Virus record (IMG/VR): IMGVR_UViG_3300013014_001691
Span: 1 to 21,973 of that record
DNA: 21,973 nt
DNA from: a virus
Reading direction: 5' to 3' (one strand)
The notes beneath the pieces were generated by a model, which searched no databases, was not told where the DNA came from, and saw only the letters and a list, made by a program, of their open reading frames with translations. Positions 14,750 to 21,055 of this stretch are shown here, in pieces. Made by a program: the position numbers and the translations under genes. Within the stretch, counting starts at the first letter, position 1, and the number at the start of each line of letters is the position of its first letter.

Positions 14750-14760
14750 AGTGTAAACTA
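14750..14760 (+). promoter_or_regulatory. Candidate TGTAAA-type promoter
   Basis: AGTGTAAACTA lies 3 bases before the GTG at 14764, with TGTAAA ending 6 bases before it. It repeats GTGTAAACTA from 11707. No -35 is found. Confidence 0.35.
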
Positions 14761-14763
14761 TTA

Positions 14764-14979
14764 GTGAGCAATTTAACCCAAGCATTAGCAATATGTTCTG
14801 AATTTGCAGATGAATATGGAGTAGACTCCAAAGATAAAGATAAAATAATAGTTCGCATGAAAAGCAAATACATTAATGAATTAAAAAATATGCTTGAAAA
14901 TAAAAACTATAAATTAAAATCTTTTCAAGTATACGGTGATGAAGCAATAGTGTATTTTATTCCTAAAAAAAGAAAATAA
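14764..14979 (+). CDS. Hypothetical protein, 71 aa
   Basis: This short frame starts at GTG (no nearby in-frame ATG gives a sensible length). It has an amphipathic N-terminal helix, a charged centre and a Lys/Arg-rich end (YFIPKKRK). It looks like a small alpha/beta protein and has no recognised motif. Its start lies directly downstream of the TGTAAA motif, in the same geometry as the GTG genes at 871 (minus) and 13387. Its stop is 1 base from the end of the convergent tRNA-Thr gene. Confidence 0.5.
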   Translation: MSNLTQALAICSEFADEYGVDSKDKDKIIVRMKSKYINELKNMLENKNYKLKSFQVYGDEAIVYFIPKKRK

Positions 14980-14980
14980 G

Positions 14981-15052
14981 AGCCAGAAATCGGATTTGAA
15001 CCGATGACCTACGGTTTACAAAACCGTTGCACTACCGCTGTGCTATTCTGGC
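14981..15052 (-). tRNA. tRNA-Thr (anticodon UGU)
   Basis: The 72-base cloverleaf on the minus strand has acceptor GCCAGAA/TTCTGGC with discriminator T, D-arm GCAC/GTGC, anticodon arm ACGGT/ACCGT around TTTGTAA (anticodon TGT), and T-arm ATCGG-TTCGAAT-CCGAT. All stems pair. No CCA is encoded. It reads ACA, which suits an A-rich phage. Its first 10 bases overlap the 3' end of the cytidylyltransferase gene, whose TAG stop is tRNA positions 8-10. Confidence 0.93.
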
Positions 15053-15522
15053 TTAATTAAAGTTGGCGAATGCTGTGGAATTTCTATCATACTTTGGTCA
15101 TTCTTCATTTTTTCTAAATCCGCTGTTCTTCGCCTTAATTCACTAGAAGAATAAATATGACCACGTTTATGATAATGAAGCTCAATTCCATTTTTAATGC
15201 AATAATCTTTTCCAGTAAAATCTCTATTTAAATATTCTTCGCTTAAAAATCTTATATCTATTTTTTGAGTCATTATTAATTGAAGTAAATCGAATTCCGT
15301 ACTATATACTAATATTTCATCCACATATTTACAAGCTTGCAATTGAACATATCTTTCGTATATGCTTTGAATTGGTTTATTTTTAACTCCTGGCCTATCA
15401 ATTGTTGGATCTACTTGTAGTGCGACTTTTAAATAATCACACAAATCCCTTTCCATTTTAAGCATTGTTACATGACCAGCATGAAGCAGATCAAAACTGC
15501 TGCAATTAAAACCTATTTTCAT
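15043..15522 (-). CDS. Cytidylyltransferase-like nucleotidyltransferase
   Basis: The 159-residue protein has the nucleotidyltransferase fold of glycerol-3-phosphate and HldE/RfaE-type cytidylyltransferases. GFNCSSFDLLHAGHV has the HxGH motif (HAGH at about 14-17), and YSSSELRRR near residue 125 corresponds to the RTxGISTT/SSSxLR nucleotide-binding block. It activates a phosphorylated polyol, sugar or similar compound with CTP or ATP; the substrate cannot be read from sequence. The C-terminal end runs into tRNA-Thr. A TATAAT (minus, 15533-15528) lies 5 bases before the ATG, but its -35 is weak. It may supply activated groups to the glycosyltransferase or to surface modification (inference). 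Confidence 0.75.
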   Translation of the reverse strand: MKIGFNCSSFDLLHAGHVTMLKMERDLCDYLKVALQVDPTIDRPGVKNKPIQSIYERYVQLQACKYVDEILVYSTEFDLLQLIMTQKIDIRFLSEEYLNRDFTGKDYCIKNGIELHYHKRGHIYSSSELRRRTADLEKMKNDQSMIEIPQHSPTLIKPE

Positions 15523-15533
15523 AACATATTATA

Positions 15534-15562
15534 TTGACTTTATTATAAAAATTATATATTAT
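15534..15562 (+). promoter_or_regulatory. Sigma70-type promoter, leaderless geometry
   Basis: TTGACT (15534-15539), 17-base spacer, TATTAT (15557-15562), 6 bases, ATG at 15569. It overlaps the upstream region of the divergent cytidylyltransferase gene. Confidence 0.65.
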
Positions 15563-15568
15563 ATTAAT

Positions 15569-16036
15569 ATGAGGTTAATATTGTCATATATTTTATATTT
15601 TATTGGTGATATTATAAGCAGAACACTTATGTTTTGGGGTTATGGATTTAAATTTTATAATAAAATAATGCTTTGGAGCGTTGATTTAGATCAGGAAGGA
15701 AAAATTTGGAAACATGTTAAACCAAAAAAACAAGGAAAAAGAAAAATGTTAAAAAAAATTCTAGAATTCATTGATGGAGTTTTTGAGGAAGAAAAAGAGC
15801 AACCAGTATTAGGTACTCTTTATAAAATCAAAGGCGAAGTTTTGCCATTTAGATATATTAGATTTACTAACGAAGTTTACTCAAATAAACCAGTATACCA
15901 CTTCAAACATCATCAATTAAAACAATATAAATTCAATGATCTTTCTAAAGTAGAAAGAAAAGCCAACAAAGAAGAAGTAAGAATATATAATCTAATAAAA
16001 GATCATGTAAATGAAGTCGCAGAGAATAATAATTAA
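15569..16036 (+). CDS. Membrane-associated two-part phage protein
   Basis: The 155-residue product has a hydrophobic/aromatic N-terminus (LILSYILYFIGDII, then MFWGYGFKFYNKIMLWSVDLDQEGKIW), a layout I associate with a small stand-alone membrane protein of many phages. A second soluble part starts after a basic linker (KPKKQGKRK). The second part begins at Met60 (MLKKILEFIDGVFEEEKEQ) and is preceded by an AAGG-rich stretch, so an internal start at 15746 could yield a separate 96-residue protein. The full-length start is supported by a leaderless-type promoter ending 6 bases upstream. Two tRNA genes follow in the same direction. No function is known to me. Confidence 0.65.
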   Translation: MRLILSYILYFIGDIISRTLMFWGYGFKFYNKIMLWSVDLDQEGKIWKHVKPKKQGKRKMLKKILEFIDGVFEEEKEQPVLGTLYKIKGEVLPFRYIRFTNEVYSNKPVYHFKHHQLKQYKFNDLSKVERKANKEEVRIYNLIKDHVNEVAENNN

Positions 16037-16041
16037 TTTTT

Positions 16042-16113
16042 TGCCTAGTAACTCAATGGTAGAGTGTTTCCCTGTTAAGGAAGTGGTTCTAGGTTCAAAT
16101 CCTAGCTAGGCAG
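16042..16113 (+). tRNA. tRNA-Asn (anticodon GUU)
   Basis: The 72-base cloverleaf has acceptor TGCCTAG/CTAGGCA with discriminator G, D-arm ACTC/GAGT, anticodon arm TTTCC/GGAAG around CTGTTAA (anticodon GTT), and T-arm CTAGG-TTCAAAT-CCTAG. All stems pair with one G-U. No CCA is encoded. It decodes AAT/AAC, both very common here. Confidence 0.94.
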
Positions 16114-16116
16114 ACT

Positions 16117-16203
16117 GGAACGATGGCTGAGTGGTCTAAAGCAGAAGTTTACTAAACTTCCGATGGTTAATTCCATCCGTGGGTTCGAATCCTACTCGTT
16201 CCG
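16117..16203 (+). tRNA. tRNA-Ser with unusual anticodon ACU
   Basis: The 87-base class II tRNA has acceptor GGAACGA/TCGTTCC with discriminator G, a 3-bp D-stem GCT/AGC, anticodon arm GAAGT/ACTTC around TTACTAA, a long variable arm with GATGG/CCATC, and a TTCGAAT T-loop. The long variable arm marks it as tRNA-Ser. The anticodon reads ACT where phage and bacterial tRNAs for AGY codons normally have GCT: base 34 is A instead of G. It should read AGT best. It begins 3 bases after tRNA-Asn. Confidence 0.9.
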
Positions 16204-16211
16204 AAAACATC

Positions 16212-16240
16212 ATATTTGCTAACAAAAAAATGCCAAATAT
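16212..16240. repeat. 29-bp hairpin repeat, copy 1
   Basis: ATATTTG (16212-16218), 15-base loop beginning CTAACA, CAAATAT (16234-16240). It has the same arms and loop start as the copies at 17280 and 17313, and lies between tRNA-Ser and the promoter of the exported protein. Confidence 0.7.
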
Positions 16241-16254
16241 ATAAGAAAATTAAT

Positions 16255-16283
16255 TTGACAAAACCACAATATCCACTTATAAT
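16255..16283 (+). promoter_or_regulatory. Perfect sigma70 consensus promoter, leaderless geometry
   Basis: TTGACA (16255-16260), exactly 17 bases, TATAAT (16278-16283), then 7 bases to the ATG at 16291. Both hexamers match the consensus completely. Confidence 0.8.
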
Positions 16284-16290
16284 ATATAAT

Positions 16291-16587
16291 ATGAATAAAA
16301 TCAAAAATACACTATTAAGTCTCGTTTTAATTTCTGCTTCTTTTGCCTTTGCTGATTCTGGTACAGCTAATCAATCTACTCCAGTAGCAGATGGTTTTCT
16401 ATCAGCAGGAGATCTTGTATTTGTTAGGCCAATCTCAACGGCAGTAACAATTGGTGCGTTTGGAATTTTTGCAGTGGTAGCGCCATTTACTGAAATGGCA
16501 GGATGCACAGAGGAAACTTACGAAGGTTTAGTTGAGAGCGTTGGAAAGTTTAGTTTTGATCGTGATCTTGGCGACTTTAAAAAATAA
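16291..16587 (+). CDS. Small exported protein, 98 aa
   Basis: The product starts MNKIKNTLLSLVLISASFAFA, a textbook signal peptide with likely cleavage after FAFA. The mature part has one more hydrophobic segment (about residues 47-68, STAVTIGAFGIFAVVAPF), a lone Cys in GCTEETYEGL, and a charged tail. The start at 16291 is chosen because the signal peptide begins there and a perfect promoter ends 7 bases upstream; a longer frame from 16216 would run through the hairpin repeat and promoter. Strong promoter plus export suggests an abundant early envelope protein, for example in exclusion of other phages. This is inference. Confidence 0.65.
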   Translation: MNKIKNTLLSLVLISASFAFADSGTANQSTPVADGFLSAGDLVFVRPISTAVTIGAFGIFAVVAPFTEMAGCTEETYEGLVESVGKFSFDRDLGDFKK

Positions 16588-16591
16588 TGTA

Positions 16592-17275
16592 ATGCATCAA
16601 GTTTATAATTGGAAATGCGGGCCAAATCAAGAAATTTATTCTCTTTCAATAAGAGATAAAATACGCACAGAAGAACCTAATTCACTTTTTTATTTTGAAA
16701 AAGTTCTAAATGAACTTAAAAAAAATAAAGATAATAATGTAATGGTGGAATTGGGGTGCAACGAAGCAATCTATTCTGCTTTTTTTCGCGAATATCTTGG
16801 TGAAAAGTCAAAAAATATTCTTGTAGAACCTGACGATGCATGGAAATCACTTTTTGGTGCAAAATATTTCTTTGGAAAAGATAATGTATATTATTATAAT
16901 AAATTCGTTGGTAATCCAGTCAATGCACATTGGGGAGGATTAGAAAATTTAAATTTTTCAAAAGAAATTGGTTCGATATCATTAAATGAACTAATGAAAG
17001 ATACTAATACAGAAAAAATTGATATCTTACATATGGATTTACAAGGCTCAGAGTATTATGTTCTTAAAGATATTATTGAAAATGAGATAATTAAAAAAAT
17101 AAATTATATTTTTATATACACACACGAATTTAATGATGAGATAAGTCTAAAAAGTATTAAATATGAAGATTATTTAAAACTATTAGAAAATAGCAATTTT
17201 AATTATGAATTTGTTTTTAAAGATTCATCTCTTAAGGAAAATGGAGATGGCGAAATTATTATTAAAATTCTTTAA
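16592..17275 (+). CDS. FkbM-family methyltransferase (second copy)
   Basis: The 227-residue protein contains VMVELGCNEAIYS (SAM-binding motif I at about 50-62), NILVEPDD (motif II), SISLNELM and DILHMDLQGSEYYVLKDI, the I-D-x-x-G-x-E motif typical of FkbM methyltransferases. It is probably a SAM-dependent O-methyltransferase of unknown substrate. It is more canonical than the copy at 11725, which it resembles only in fold motifs. The ATG at 16592 is preferred: it lies 4 bases after the exported-protein stop, while a longer frame would overlap that gene. It is flanked on both sides by hairpin repeats (copy 1 upstream of the preceding gene, copies 2-3 just downstream). Confidence 0.75.
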   Translation: MHQVYNWKCGPNQEIYSLSIRDKIRTEEPNSLFYFEKVLNELKKNKDNNVMVELGCNEAIYSAFFREYLGEKSKNILVEPDDAWKSLFGAKYFFGKDNVYYYNKFVGNPVNAHWGGLENLNFSKEIGSISLNELMKDTNTEKIDILHMDLQGSEYYVLKDIIENEIIKKINYIFIYTHEFNDEISLKSIKYEDYLKLLENSNFNYEFVFKDSSLKENGDGEIIIKIL

Positions 17276-17279
17276 TTCT

Positions 17280-17308
17280 ATATTTGCTAACAGGATATTT
17301 TCAAATAT
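17280..17308. repeat. 29-bp hairpin repeat, copy 2
   Basis: ATATTTG (17280-17286), loop CTAACAGGATATTTT, CAAATAT (17302-17308). The stem extends to 9 bp with CT before and AG after (17278-17310). It starts 4 bases after the FkbM stop. Confidence 0.7.
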
Positions 17309-17312
17309 AGCC

Positions 17313-17341
17313 ATATTTGCTAACAGAAAAAAGCCAAATAT
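17313..17341. repeat. 29-bp hairpin repeat, copy 3
   Basis: ATATTTG (17313-17319), loop CTAACAGAAAAAAGC, CAAATAT (17335-17341). It is 33 bp after copy 2, and the ATG of the next gene begins at the base after its right arm. Confidence 0.7.
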
Positions 17342-17518
17342 ATGAACGAAAAAAGTTCAAATAATGGTGCTGGAAAAGGAAGCAAGCCAAGAAGTTGTTT
17401 CTCTAATAGGTTTAAACAAAACTATGATAGTATAAATTGGTTAGAGGAAAACGATAAGTCGTTGATTAAAAAAGAATTAAAAAACAAAGATCGTTCATCT
17501 ATATATATTTACAGATGA
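17342..17518 (+). CDS. Small phage protein, 58 aa (GKGSKPR type)
   Basis: The frame begins MNEKSSNNGAGKGSKPRSCF and continues through NYDSINW to YIYR. From memory this resembles a widespread small phage protein with a GKGDxPRP segment followed by a YxxIxW segment, of unknown role. The stop overlaps the next start as ATGA, good evidence that it is translated. The start is set by hairpin copy 3, whose right arm ends just before the ATG; no Shine-Dalgarno is present. The protein is basic and polar with no membrane segment. Confidence 0.65.
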   Translation: MNEKSSNNGAGKGSKPRSCFSNRFKQNYDSINWLEENDKSLIKKELKNKDRSSIYIYR

Positions 17519-17895
17519 CAGACGAGAAAAGAGTTTTAGAAAATCGTGCAAGCTCTTCATATATAGCGGAATACTCTGCACCAAAAATTGAGCTTGCTGA
17601 TCTTGGTAAGTTCCAACAAGTTAGACATTTAAATCTAAATAAAAAAATAGAAACTAGATTAGAAGAGATTAAGACAGAGTACGATGCGTTAGTTGCCTTG
17701 CACGAATGGAATAATTTTGTTGACTCTTTTGAGTGCAGAATTGAATGTATTATGGGTCAAGATTATTATTTGTATGAAACAGAAGAAGGTAGAAAATTTC
17801 TTTCAATTATTCATCCAGATGACTTTACAATTAAGTATAAGTGTCACGGAGCAACAAGGTTAAATAGCTTTGGATTTTTTGAAAAGCATAGTTGA
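17515..17895 (+). CDS. DUF2452-like phage protein, 126 aa
   Basis: The sequence pattern (ENRASSSYIAEYSAPKIELADL near the start, a helical middle with TRLEEIKTEYDALVALHEWN, then PxxGQxYYLYE...G..FLSIIHPDD and a C-terminal RLNSFGFFEK) fits, as I remember it, the DUF2452 family found in T4-like phages and some bacteria. The function is unknown. It overlaps the preceding small gene by 4 bases. The -35 of the UV-endonuclease promoter overlaps its stop codon. Confidence 0.65.
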   Translation: MTDEKRVLENRASSSYIAEYSAPKIELADLGKFQQVRHLNLNKKIETRLEEIKTEYDALVALHEWNNFVDSFECRIECIMGQDYYLYETEEGRKFLSIIHPDDFTIKYKCHGATRLNSFGFFEKHS

Positions 17896-17920
17896 CAAAT
17901 TTGACAACTCATATTATATT
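17892..17920 (+). promoter_or_regulatory. Sigma70-type promoter, leaderless geometry
   Basis: TTGACA (17892-17897), 17-base spacer, TATATT (17915-17920), 6 bases, ATG at 17927. A second TTGACA at 17901 is too close to the -10 to act with it. Confidence 0.65.
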
Positions 17921-17926
17921 TGAATG

Positions 17927-18829
17927 ATGAGAAAAGGAGTTTGTTGTATTGTATCTAGTCTAGCTGATAGAGAAGATAATCCTATCAAGTTCAATACTAT
18001 GACTTATGCTCGTTTCTCATCTATGGACAGAAAGGAAGCTGTTTCTACCCTTTCTTCTAGAATATTAAACAATATGACTACCACTTATCAATACATAAAA
18101 TATTGTGCCGACCATAATCATACTTATAGAATTTCTTCTGATCTATTTCCTCTTATCACTTATGACAAAGCAAATGTAAAGCTAGAAGATTTACCAGACT
18201 ATAATAAAATATTAGTATCATTTGATACTATCAAACATCTTATTCAATCTAGGAATGTTAGAGTATCTTGCCATCCTTCTGAATTTAATGTTCTTGCAAG
18301 TGATAACGAAAATGCAATCACTAAAACAATCAAAGAATTAAATCACTATGGTTGGTTTATGACGCAAATTGGTTGTCCACTAAACTATGACGCACCTATG
18401 AATATGCACATACATAATTCTAAAGGTGATTTAAATAACATAGTAAAGAAGTTTATGAGCAACTTTGAAAAACTATCAGATGATGTTAAGTCTAGATTAG
18501 TTATTGAGAATGATGATAAAGATACTTGTTGGTCAGTTAAGAAACTTATGAAGCATTTTCATTCTGTATCTAATATTCCGATTACTTTTGATTATCTTCA
18601 TCACAAATGTCATCCAGATAATCTATCAGAGGAACAAGCATTTCATCTTGCACGAATTACTTGGGGCAATCATACTCCATTGTTTCATTACTCTGAAAGT
18701 ATAGATGGTCATAAGAATCCTAGAAAACACGCAGATTACGCAAAGTCCTTGCCAAATACTTATGGTTATGATAATATAGATGTTGACTTTGAATTAAAAA
18801 TGAAAGAACAATCTTTTGCTAAATTATGA
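17927..18829 (+). CDS. uvsE: UV damage endonuclease (UvdE/UvsE family)
   Basis: A TIM-barrel DNA repair nuclease that nicks 5' of UV photoproducts using divalent metal ions. Visible motifs: YRISSDLFPL, VSCHPSEFNVL, MHIHNSKGD, VIENDDKDTCW, ITFDYLHHKCHP and FHYSES; the His/Glu/Asp residues in these blocks form the metal site. At 300 residues the length is normal. Two adjacent ATGs (17924, 17927) are possible; 17927 sits exactly 6 bases after the -10 and is preferred. The stop overlaps the following HNH gene (ATGA). Light-exposed aquatic phages commonly carry such repair genes, which fits but does not prove the habitat. Confidence 0.88.
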   Translation: MRKGVCCIVSSLADREDNPIKFNTMTYARFSSMDRKEAVSTLSSRILNNMTTTYQYIKYCADHNHTYRISSDLFPLITYDKANVKLEDLPDYNKILVSFDTIKHLIQSRNVRVSCHPSEFNVLASDNENAITKTIKELNHYGWFMTQIGCPLNYDAPMNMHIHNSKGDLNNIVKKFMSNFEKLSDDVKSRLVIENDDKDTCWSVKKLMKHFHSVSNIPITFDYLHHKCHPDNLSEEQAFHLARITWGNHTPLFHYSESIDGHKNPRKHADYAKSLPNTYGYDNIDVDFELKMKEQSFAKL

Positions 18830-19650
18830 AAACTCAAGATAAATTACAAATACTTTTTCCTAATCCAGAAGATGTATTCAAAATGTTTCATATTGACTTT
18901 GAAACTGGAGCAATATACATAAGAAAATTTTGGGATAGAGGAATACCCAAATTAATTGGTAGACCAACATCAGATGAAAATTACAGAAGAATAAATGTAA
19001 ATTGTCCTCATTTGACCCACATCTTCAAAAGAGGCTATACAGATGTCTCTGCTCATAGATTAATATATTATGCTGGTACTGGACAACTACCAGAAAAAGT
19101 AGACCATAGAAGAAAAGATGTTGAATATCTAGACGCAATCTCTAATCTAGCAACATCAGATGCAATTCACAATAGATGGAATACAAAAAAAGTAAATAAG
19201 AAAAGATTGCCACCAGAACAAAGAGTGGACAACTCCCCTTCGGCTTATAGAGAAAGAATGTTAAAAGAATATAAAGGCATTTATTTCGCTTATGGTTATT
19301 ATTGGGCTTTATTTGCTGATAAAATCTTAAATGAAAATGGCTTTATATCTCCTATATTAGCCGTTGATTTTAGAAATAAGTTCTTAAAGGAAGAATTTAT
19401 TAAAATGTATGGTTCTTTGGATAATCTTCCAGAAAACGCTTTAGATATTATAGACGAACAAGAATTATTTTTAGAAAAAATGATTCAAGAGGGGATAGAA
19501 AAAACCAAAGATTACAAATTAAAACAAGAAAAAATAAAAGAAGAAAAAAAACGAAGATCAGATATGATATCTCAAAGAAAATTAAAAAATAAAATATCCG
19601 TCAAAGTAGAAGATGACCCATTTTATTGCATAGGAAGATATGACACATAA
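18826..19650 (+). CDS. HNH endonuclease-like protein
   Basis: Residues about 80-120 (AHRLIYYAGTGQLPEKVDHRRKD...ISNLATSDAIHNRW, discontinuous) match the HNH_3 pattern of free-standing phage homing endonucleases: a His in HRL, DH, and an N-L motif followed by an Asn. The usual DHINGDxxDN block is degenerate (DHRRKDVEYLD), so activity is uncertain. The C-terminal half is long, basic and coiled-coil-like (EKIKEEKKRRSDM). The gene overlaps the UV endonuclease by 4 bases and ends 11 bases inside the tiny-peptide gene. It may be a mobile homing gene now co-expressed with its neighbours. Confidence 0.7.
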   Translation: MKTQDKLQILFPNPEDVFKMFHIDFETGAIYIRKFWDRGIPKLIGRPTSDENYRRINVNCPHLTHIFKRGYTDVSAHRLIYYAGTGQLPEKVDHRRKDVEYLDAISNLATSDAIHNRWNTKKVNKKRLPPEQRVDNSPSAYRERMLKEYKGIYFAYGYYWALFADKILNENGFISPILAVDFRNKFLKEEFIKMYGSLDNLPENALDIIDEQELFLEKMIQEGIEKTKDYKLKQEKIKEEKKRRSDMISQRKLKNKISVKVEDDPFYCIGRYDT

Positions 19651-19729
19651 GTTATACGAAATGTTTATCGTTATATTAGGTGTGATAGCTAATATCGTAC
19701 TTATTGTAAATGCAATTCATCATTGGTAA
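19640..19729 (+). CDS. Tiny membrane peptide, 29 aa
   Basis: The frame begins MTHKLYEMFIVILGVIANIV and ends IVNAIHHW. It has a single membrane helix (about residues 8-24). The start overlaps the end of the HNH gene by 11 bases, with AGGAAG (19632-19637) just upstream, and its TAA overlaps the next gene's ATG (TAATG), so both edges look translationally coupled. An internal ATG at 19661 would give 22 residues. Like the peptide at 5465 it is a minimal membrane segment ending in an Ile-His-Trp-type tail. The function is unknown. Confidence 0.55.
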   Translation: MTHKLYEMFIVILGVIANIVLIVNAIHHW

Positions 19730-20391
19730 TGAATAAGTATTTAATCATATCTGATGTTCACCTTGGGGATAAAGATTGCAGACCAGAAATACTATTTAAA
19801 GTATTAAAACAAAATAAAGCGGAAAACATAATAATTGCTGGCGATCTATTTGACCACCACAATTTGCATAGACTTAAAAAAGATCATTGGAAAGTTTTGT
19901 CTAAGCTAAGAAAATTATCTAAAAAAAGTAATATAATTTATCTAATAGGCAATCATTGTTTTTTAAAAGCAGACTTTATGAGTATCCTATTGGGTTTTCA
20001 TTGTGCAGACGAACACAAAATAGAATTAAAAGGTAAAAAAATATTAGTAATTCACGGAGATGTTTTTGATATATATTTCACAAAATATAAACATCTTTCT
20101 AATTTTGTTATTGGATGTTATTATTTTATTAGAAAATATACTCCATTCGCAGATGATTTCTTTAGATTCTTTAGGGCTAGAACAAATAATTTTGTTGAAA
20201 AAAGTTCTAATATTAAAACAAATGCTCTTAAATATATTGAAATGAATAACTATGATACTATAATATGTGGGCATACTCATCTTCCAGAGCATACAGATAA
20301 ATATGTTAATACTGGTAGCTTTTGCGAAAAAGAATGTAGTTATGTTATTATAGATAAAAAAGGCAAGATAAGTTTGACAAAAATTAAATAA
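19729..20391 (+). CDS. Calcineurin-like metallophosphoesterase
   Basis: The 220-residue protein has the full metal-binding motif series: SDVHLGD (DxH), AGDLFDHHN (GD), IGNHCF (GNH), VIHGDVFD (HGD) and CGHTHLPE (GHxH). The order and size resemble LpxH-like UDP-2,3-diacylglucosamine hydrolases and stand-alone phage phosphoesterases. The substrate could be a nucleotide, a phospho-lipid precursor or a nucleic-acid end; the sequence does not decide. The ATG at 19729 is preferred because it overlaps the peptide stop (TAATG). The following gene's -35 promoter element lies inside its 3' end. Confidence 0.8.
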   Translation: MNKYLIISDVHLGDKDCRPEILFKVLKQNKAENIIIAGDLFDHHNLHRLKKDHWKVLSKLRKLSKKSNIIYLIGNHCFLKADFMSILLGFHCADEHKIELKGKKILVIHGDVFDIYFTKYKHLSNFVIGCYYFIRKYTPFADDFFRFFRARTNNFVEKSSNIKTNALKYIEMNNYDTIICGHTHLPEHTDKYVNTGSFCEKECSYVIIDKKGKISLTKIK

Positions 20392-20401
20392 AGAGTAATA
20401 T
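20374..20401 (+). promoter_or_regulatory. Sigma70-type promoter, leaderless geometry
   Basis: TTGACA (20374-20379) within the phosphoesterase gene, 16-base spacer, TAATAT (20396-20401), 6 bases, ATG at 20408. Confidence 0.6.
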
Positions 20402-20407
20402 AAGTAT

Positions 20408-21055
20408 ATGGGAATGTTTAATTATATCAAAGTAGAACAAGAGCTTCCTCTCAATGAGGAACTAAAAGCTCTTAATATTGACTTTAAGAAAGAAGAATAT
20501 CAAACAAAAGAATTAGAGGATAATGTAATGGTTACTTATATTATCCGTGATTATAGGTTATTTGAATTAAAAATAACTGGTCATTGGGAAGATAATCCAG
20601 ACTATGTAAAAGATAATAGTAGATTTGGCGAATTTTTTAATAAAAATAAATGGGTAGAGGATAATAGAGAAGAAGTTTTTAGAGATGATTATACTGGCAC
20701 ATTCACTTTCGGAAATTATATTTATGGCGAAACAAAAGAAAGCTATGATCTTTTTCCAGACTGGAAATGCGTTGTAGTAAAAGGATTGCTTACAGAGATA
20801 TCTTTAATTACTCCAATAGAAAGACACTCATCTAAAGACAGAATAGAATCCGATGAGAATTTTTTTAAAAAAATGGACGATCACAAAACAAAAATGAAGT
20901 GTCCAGCTTATAGTCTTTACTTTAATTATTATGTTAAACCTATCGAGTCTTTGGGTAGAAAAATCTCTTATAATTTAAATAAACCTATTAAGGTTTTGAA
21001 TTGGCTACAATGGAAGGGGATTTCCAAAGCGGTAAATCTATTAACACCAAGATGA
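20408..21055 (+). CDS. Hypothetical phage protein, 215 aa (MGMFNYIKVE type)
   Basis: The opening MGMFNYIKVEQELPLNEEL is similar, from memory, to a group of phage proteins starting MGMFDYV/IxxE. The body is mixed alpha/beta with many acidic and aromatic residues, and no signal peptide or membrane segment is apparent. The C-terminus is basic (GRKISYNLNKPIKVLNWLQW). The start is supported by its promoter and the leaderless geometry. The stop overlaps the start of the HNH/AP2 gene (ATGA). The function is unknown. Confidence 0.65.
   Translation: MGMFNYIKVEQELPLNEELKALNIDFKKEEYQTKELEDNVMVTYIIRDYRLFELKITGHWEDNPDYVKDNSRFGEFFNKNKWVEDNREEVFRDDYTGTFTFGNYIYGETKESYDLFPDWKCVVVKGLLTEISLITPIERHSSKDRIESDENFFKKMDDHKTKMKCPAYSLYFNYYVKPIESLGRKISYNLNKPIKVLNWLQWKGISKAVNLLTPR

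Noticed and set aside
16216-16290. 25-codon N-terminal extension of the exported protein
   Set aside because: It would run through the hairpin repeat and a perfect promoter and would bury the signal peptide.
16532-16591. 20-codon N-terminal extension of the second FkbM gene
   Set aside because: It overlaps the exported-protein gene in another frame; the ATG 4 bases after that gene's stop is more natural.
16212-17341. CRISPR array from the 29-bp repeats
   Set aside because: Only three copies, one almost 1.1 kb away, with a 4-bp gap between the other two and variable bases inside the repeat. No cas genes are present.
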